From: Chlorophyllum brunneum
Lineage: Eukaryota; Basidiomycota; Agaricomycetes; Agaricales; Agaricaceae
Assembly (NCBI GenBank): GCA_963576785.1
Contig: OY756139.1
Coordinates: 2,728,001-2,792,000, forward strand
DNA: 64,000 bases
Direction of reading: 5' to 3'
In this document: positions 58,564 through 64,000 of the stretch, in pieces
How the letters are laid out: every line of letters begins with the position of its first letter
How positions within the stretch are numbered: position 1 is the first letter of the stretch
Made by a program: the position numbers and the translations under genes
The notes under the pieces: generated by a model
The model's database searches: none
What the model was told of the DNA's origin: nothing
What the model saw: only the letters and a program-made list of their open reading frames with translations

Positions 58564-59518
58564 ATGGGCTACTACACGTATGGCCTCCCGCCCTCTCTGC
58601 TCACCATTCTTCTTATATATCTTCTCTTCACTGGTCCGCATCTCTCCTTTCACCCCAATCATTGCTCACCCCGCCCACAGGTCGCTTCAACATCGGCCAG
58701 TTCCTGCAAGAGTCAAGTCCATATGCCTGGGGCGCGACCGGAATCGGACTTTGCATCGGGTTGAGCGTGCTGGGTGCAGGATGGTACGCTGCTGCAACTT
58801 TCCTTTCAGCCCAACAGCTTGTGGACTCGAAACCAGGGGTATATTTATTACGGGCTCGTCCATTCTCGGGGGAGGTGTCAGGTCACCGCGTATCACGACC
58901 AAAAACTTGATTAGGTGCGCGTTAACTGCAGTCAATATCCTCTGCGTCGTTCACCAGACCTACTCCAGCATCATCTTCTGTGAAGTCGTTGCCATCTATG
59001 GTGTTGTATGTCCAGCCAGTATCAATCATCCTACTGTCTAACCGGAATCCCCAGATCATTGGCATAGTATATTCCGCGAAATTGGCCTACGTTCCTGACG
59101 ACGTACTCTACACGCGCAGCAACTACTTCACCGGTAAGCTAGGACCTCGTCCGTTTCCCAGGTCATCTAATCAAGCTACTTTCAGGTTTCGCGCTCTTCT
59201 GGGGTGGCCTTACTGTCGGTGCATGCAACCTCCTCTGTGGCATCTGCGTAGGCGTCACTGGTTCCACCGCAGCGCTGGCAGATGCCGCAGACCCGGACCT
59301 CTTTGTCAAGATCCTTGTTGTCGAGGTCTTTGGCAGTATTCTGGGGCTCTTCGGCCTCATTGGTCTGTCCACGTTTTCTTCATCCGCTCGCCCTAACTCT
59401 GACTCTCCTCTACTCTACAGTTGGCCTACTCATGACAGGAAATGCCGCAGACTTCCAAGCCGCAGTCGAGCCTGTTGCAAACGCTGCTCGTTCCTTTGCC
59501 TCCCCTTTCGTTTACTAA
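58564..59518 (+). CDS. VMA16: V-ATPase proteolipid subunit c'' (Vma16)
   Basis: The first exon encodes a signal-like hydrophobic segment ([20 protein letters not shown], then LFTG). Removal of five short introns gives [72 protein letters not shown] (with the essential proton-carrying Glu), [80 protein letters not shown] (second Glu) and [20 protein letters not shown]. This is a five-helix proteolipid, as in yeast Vma16. It is part of the c-ring of the vacuolar H+-ATPase that acidifies vacuoles, Golgi and endosomes. The stop is at 59516-59518. Confidence 0.95.
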
Positions 59519-59683
59519 TTCACCCTACTGATGTGTGCTCCATCCCACTCATGGACCAGTTGTAGATACCACTACCAATTTACAATCCCTTGTATTGACC
59601 CTACAAGATATAAGGCAGATTACCCATGACATATACAACATAAACATAACAAACACACTACATTCACGCATAGACAAAGATGA

Positions 59684-61436
59684 CTACTTCCTATCGTCAT
59701 CAAACGGACTCTCGGCATATTCTAAATCGTCATCATCCGAGTTACGCCGCTGGGCTTGTTGAGATTGGTTGTGTGGCGGGTCTCTGACCAGGGAGATTGG
59801 CCGCTTGGGTAAAAGGCCAAGTTTGCCTTGAGTTAAGTACGGTCAGCAATTACAGTATGGAAATACGACTACTACTAGACACACCTCCGTCAATAGGGTT
59901 TCCCGGACTGGGGCCTCTCGGGGGTACAGATGCAGCAAAACCGCTCCCAGAACTGGCACCTGCGGCTGTGGACTGCGCAGGCTGAGACACAGAGCCGGAG
60001 CTGGAACCAGGCGCAGCTATCACAAAACGGCCCTTGTCATTTATCATCCAGGAAAAGTAAATATAGTTCAACTCACTGTTCGTCTCTGTAGGCAGCGGGG
60101 TAACGTCATACCCCTCAACCACGATCGGCTGCATCTGTCTCTCACCAAGATTTGGCGAACCATGCTGTGTAGGAGGAGGGGACATCGGCTGCGGACTCGG
60201 GTTCGGATCATAGAATGCAGCTGGCTGCAAAATCGCAGTGTTTGCAGGGTTGCCTATCGGTGGACTGTGGATTCCACTGGCGGTGGAATGCCCATGGTAT
60301 GTCTGATAGTTCGTCCGCGGAGGTGGCGTTGTGGTATTTGGGTCGTAGTAGGATGCAGAATTCGCGCTACCCCATGTTGGTTGGACACCTGATCCACTTG
60401 CATCTGGATTTGGTCTAGAGACAGAAAGGAAGGAAGCATGCAGTTTAGCTTGGGCAGCCGAACCAGGATAGCGAAGAACCCACTTGTCATATTCTTGGAT
60501 CTTGGCTTTAACTTTGGTCATAAATGCACCGAAAGTCTTCTTTCCAGCTAAATGCAGGTCCAAACAGTGAGCACACAACCTCCTCGAATCATAGAGCGAA
60601 ACACACTTTCAGCAATTTTGGTAAATTGTTCCTGGAACTCTGTCATGGTATCCTTCCCACCCATAGGCGGCGTAGTCTGCTGCTGTTGCTGTTCGGACTG
60701 CTGAGGGTGCGAACTCCGGCGTTGAGGACGCTGTCGATATTGCTGCTGCCGTTGTTGAGCTTCTTGTTGCTCTTCAAACATGAGCCGTCTTGCGAGTTGT
60801 TCATCCAGCTCCTCTTGAGTCTTAATATAAAGTCGGTTCAACTACGTGATACTCTCCCGGTGTAGAGAGGGGCACTATGACATACCATTTGAGGTTGCTG
60901 AACCGGGGCTGCATGCTGTGTCTCGCTCTTGAAATTCGGATCGCTCATTCCAAGCAGAAGGTCAATCGCACGATCCTGGTCCGCACCAACGGACTCCAGC
61001 ACGGACTGACTACAGTACGATTCAGATCATGAGAGCAGAGAACGACGACACACAAAACACAAGAGGAGATTAGCCTTCATCAATTCTCCACAAAACAAAG
61101 TGTAAGCACGTACAGGACTGCATCGTCGTAATCCGGAAAGATAGCTTTCAGCGCCGCGACTTGCGGATCCCGAGATTCATCTTGTGCACCAATGAGAGTT
61201 TCGGGGGCAGGAGGAGGTGAGGGCTGAACGGGAGGGGTGGCTACAGATTGGCCTGCCAGCGCACTGGGCATGGTCGCCGTTGGCATCGCGGGTGGAGGTG
61301 AAACCGATGTCGATCTCGTCTTGTCCTCCTCGCGCACACCTGTATGAGGCATCATATCTGCAGATTCAGTAGCGTTGAGCTCGGACCGGGTAGTCGCCAC
61401 CGCTGCTGTCGTTGGTGATTGTTCTTTGTCCCCCAT
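59684..61436 (-). CDS. CUE5: CUE-domain ubiquitin-binding protein, Cue5-like
   Basis: The start is the ATG at 61434-61436 (MGDKEQSPTTAAVATTRSEL). After a disordered Pro/Ser-rich region comes a CUE domain: DPQVAALKAIFPDYDDAVL joined across an intron to QSVLESVGADQDRAIDLLLG, with the FP and LL residues that contact ubiquitin. Next are a helical, Gln-rich region (LYIKTQEELDEQLARRLMFE) and a segment TEFQEQFTKIAE with KVKAKIQEYDKWV. The C-terminus is disordered and ends in RRNSDDDDLEYAESPFDDDR, then K. This arrangement matches yeast Cue5/Tollip, which link ubiquitinated aggregates to Atg8 for autophagy. The Atg8-binding motif is not certain from sequence. About five introns interrupt it. Confidence 0.88.
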
Positions 61437-61694
61437 GAGTCTAGATAGTGTCTCGAGAGGTTGTGTTGTGGTCGTGATGGTAGAGTAGACGTGATGGATG
61501 GCAGGGTGATCTGAATCGGGTATCCTGCTTCTATTTGAATCGCACGACCAATCCGCAAATCCGCAGCTCCTTATTCGACGCTCGGCCGCAGCAGGTCACT
61601 GAGGTGCATAATACGGTGTTCGGTGGCAGTGTGATGGCTGGGCGAGCTCCAAGAGCCAAGGCTGATCCATTTACATCTACAGAGTAAGGCTACA

Positions 61695-63534
61695 TCATCG
61701 TCTACTTTTCTTTGCCTTTGCCGCCGAGCCACTACCTCCGGCCTTCCGTTTGTTTGACCCTTCAACTGACTGTTTGATATCAGCTGCCCTGGCGCTTCTC
61801 AGTTTATTCAAATTTCCATGCAGAATATCTTTTTCGCCAACGCGCACGATGAGCGCCTGTCGCTTGTTGAGAGGGAGATCCTGTGTCAGTAGCACTCTGT
61901 CCGCCTGGGATAGTGCCATTCAGCTCCGGTACATGTGTCGGGTAAAAGTTGTACTACCTCCAGAGTCGTCGGATATTCGGCCAAGCGGCTTTCCAGTGTC
62001 GAAATCAGGATGTCGTACAACACGCCCTCGAATCTCGCCTTGGGGGGCTTTGACTTTTTTCGAGTATTCTCCCATTCGGTTTTTGGAAGACGGAGGAGCT
62101 TCGCGAAAGAAATCATGACCGATGGCACGTCGTGCTCGTGGTCCAAAATGAAAACGCTGCAACGCCAAATCAGTGCCTTTATTCGGAACAGTCAACTGTT
62201 ATTCCACTCGCTCTTCACCACCTTCTTCTAACCACCAGTCTATCCTCTCTTTCATCTCGTCACCCTTGACAGCTCCTCCACCCGATGAGAGAACGGACAC
62301 TATTAAATCGGCCTTGATTTCTACGACATCACCAGGATTCCCGGAACCCCTAGAAGGAAGAGGCAACAGATCAACATGTCCATACCGGCGCAACAGTTCT
62401 GCGTTTGGAAGATCGCCATAGGTATTCCACTGTCATAAGACATCAGAACTATTGTAAATGGGCTAATCGAGGAGGCTCACAATTTGTTCTCCAGATTTGA
62501 TCGGCTTTGTCGACACCATCTTCAATACGTCTTTCTCGTAGAACAGTTTCGCCTGATTGCTACTTGAGGTGAGCCACAGCTGCAGAACTAATAAACACTG
62601 ACGTTTTCCGTTCGATACCTCGCATTCAACATATCGGCCATCGGTACCATGGCTACATCAGAGGTATCCTCCGAGTCGTTATCATCATCACTGTTTTCGG
62701 TTCCATCTGTAGCACTGGTTCCCTCTTCATCACGATCATGTTTATCAACGTCCATGGCACTGCCTAGACTTGTATCCGCAGCCGTGTTCGCGGTTTCATC
62801 TTCGTCTTCGCCTCTATCCCAACTTTCCACGATAAAGCTTCGGGAGAGGATGCGGCTCCCCATAATGTGATAGTTCTCAAGAGTGTAGTGCATGGATTGA
62901 TCTCCAGGGGGGAATAAATCTGGCCGTGACTTGACGGCTGGTAGCAGTTTCTCATTATAGTCCACTTGAGCATCAGCCTTTCCGAGCTTCTCTGAAAATA
63001 AATGTCAGGTAATATTCATACAAGAAATGGGGCAACAGACCTACCACACAGGTTCCCTTCAATTCTGCGAGATCATCCTCATTCCAAAACATCGGAGTAT
63101 CAAAGTGGTTTGGCAGAGTATCTTTCACGGTTGTCAGCCACCTATCCCAAGATAGCCAGTGGGTGCCTACCCAAATAGCCAGCCCAGTTTGAAGATGGGC
63201 CAGCTGCGCTCTCCCACATCAAGCACAGAATCAAACCCACCCATCCTTCATGAAGTTTGGCTTTTCGCCAAGCATTAAAACCAAATTTTGTCGGGAGCTG
63301 AGACGTGCGCGTGGAAATCACCATAGCCCTAGGAATAGTAAAGAGTGTATGTCCACTCTGAGAGACCCAAGCTCGGCGGGGGTACTTGATAAGAAAATGA
63401 TTAACACATACTGGAATCTCTTTCAATGCAACGGCGCCACGTCCGCCCTCAGCAGACGGAAATTCAGTTATACCCATGGCAGAGGCGTCCAGATACGCGC
63501 CATGGGATTGAAACCACTGGATGAATGCCTCCAT
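61695..63534 (-). CDS. RKM4: SET-domain lysine methyltransferase, SETD6/Rkm4 family
   Basis: I chose the ATG at 63532-63534 (MEAFIQWFQSHGAYLDASAM); the open frame extends a little upstream without ATG. Conserved blocks are GGRGAVALKEIP, LFTIPRAMVISTRTSQLPTK, EGWVGLILCLMWESAAGPSS, the split-SET motif VAMVPMADMLNARYRTEN, and GEQIWNTYGDLPNAELLRRY, then GHVDLLPLP. An acidic insertion (residues DDDNDSEDTSD and around) interrupts the SET domain. The substrate-binding domain follows (FAKLLRLPKTEWENTRKKSK, YDILISTLESRLAEYPTTLE, LNKRQALIVRVGEKDILHG), with a basic C-terminus ending in KRKAGGSGSAAKAKKSRR. In yeast, Rkm4 methylates ribosomal protein L42 and its human relative SETD6 modifies RelA. An L42-type ribosomal substrate is the likelier one here. 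Confidence 0.9.
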
Positions 63535-63680
63535 AACGTTCTCAACCGAAAACACAGATTTTGAGGTTCGCTTTCACGTGATCTCGCTTCTGTCGCGGAG
63601 AAACATTAACTTCCTGACATTAGTCTCCCATCCCGTATTTTTCTAGTCGCCCCTGTGAATAAATTGGCGTCCTCCAGTGC

Positions 63681-64000
63681 ATGGACGTTGGCAGAAAGAC
63701 CATACCCGCTCACGCTCCTGGGAGCTGTTTCATCCTGATCTATTTTCCATGCGCCACTCCGGATCCTGCCTCAGTAGGATCAATTGAGACTGGGGACGTA
63801 ATTCCGGCGTCGGTTTCTTCGCGTCAAGACAGGTCCCAATCATCCACCTTCCATTATCTAGTGCGATTGATTAATGCGACTATTTGGAAGAGTTCTCTCA
63901 GTTCTGAACAGACGCCAAATACACCGGGATCGAATCCTTTGACTGTTTACGATGCATTACCTAGCGCTCGGGTACCTCCCATCATGACCAATTGGCCTCT
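63681..64000 (+). CDS. Hypothetical protein, 3'-partial (runs off the window)
   Basis: An ATG at 63681 opens a frame that stays open for all 106 remaining codons to the window edge (MDVGRKTIPAHAPGSCFILI at the start, LVRLINATIWKSSLSSEQTP later). No known domain is visible. It is divergent from the SET-domain gene, with 146 bp between start codons, a typical layout here. Length alone gives only moderate support; the true start and any introns are unknown. Confidence 0.5.
   Translation, partial: MDVGRKTIPAHAPGSCFILIYFPCATPDPASVGSIETGDVIPASVSSRQDRSQSSTFHYLVRLINATIWKSSLSSEQTPNTPGSNPLTVYDALPSARVPPIMTNWP

Overview
The window is nuclear DNA from a filamentous basidiomycete, most likely a mushroom-forming Agaricomycete. 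The signs are tightly packed genes on both strands, many introns of about 45-60 nt with GT/AG ends and CTAAC/CTGAC branch sites, and a gene set matching Agaricomycete orthologues (Prm1, Uve1, a caspase-like protein, a Pol kappa with the CDEGYL palm motif). I see no operons, CRISPR arrays, recognisable transposons or secondary-metabolite cluster. Several proteins are split over many small exons. Their outer limits are firmer than their inner exon borders.

Left third (1-24.9 kb): the 3' part of an Mga2/Spt23-type membrane-tethered transcription factor; a coiled-coil/RS-rich protein of unknown function; Nup50/Nup2; the Rab GAP Gyp1; an RraA-like aldolase-family protein; DNA polymerase kappa; a caspase-like (C14) protein divergent from Atg6/Beclin-1; glutamate-cysteine ligase; and the mitochondrial ATP synthase delta subunit.

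Middle (25-46.8 kb): a multidomain AlkB-like Fe(II)/2OG dioxygenase with two Cys4 knuckles; a PH-domain/coiled-coil protein; an intron-containing elongator tRNA-Met(CAT); a small secreted protein; the plasma-membrane fusion protein Prm1; the ER fusion GTPase Sey1; acetoacetyl-CoA synthetase; then about 2.4 kb with no convincing gene.

Right third (46.8-64 kb): a large fungal protein of unknown function; the UV-damage endonuclease Uve1; the BAR protein Rvs161 (first intron is GC-AG); an SDR oxidoreductase; the Arf-like GTPase Arl3/ARFRP1; the V-ATPase c'' subunit Vma16; a Cue5-like ubiquitin receptor; a SETD6/Rkm4-type lysine methyltransferase; and the start of a further gene running off the edge.

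Most genes are housekeeping. Loose themes are membrane traffic and remodelling (Gyp1, Atg6, Prm1, Sey1, Rvs161, Arl3, Vma16, Cue5) and DNA damage (Pol kappa, Uve1, perhaps the AlkB-like protein), but nothing suggests a co-regulated cluster. The least understood items are the AlkB/zinc-knuckle protein, the caspase-like protein, the 46.8-51 kb protein and an open frame in the Prm1-Sey1 interval.
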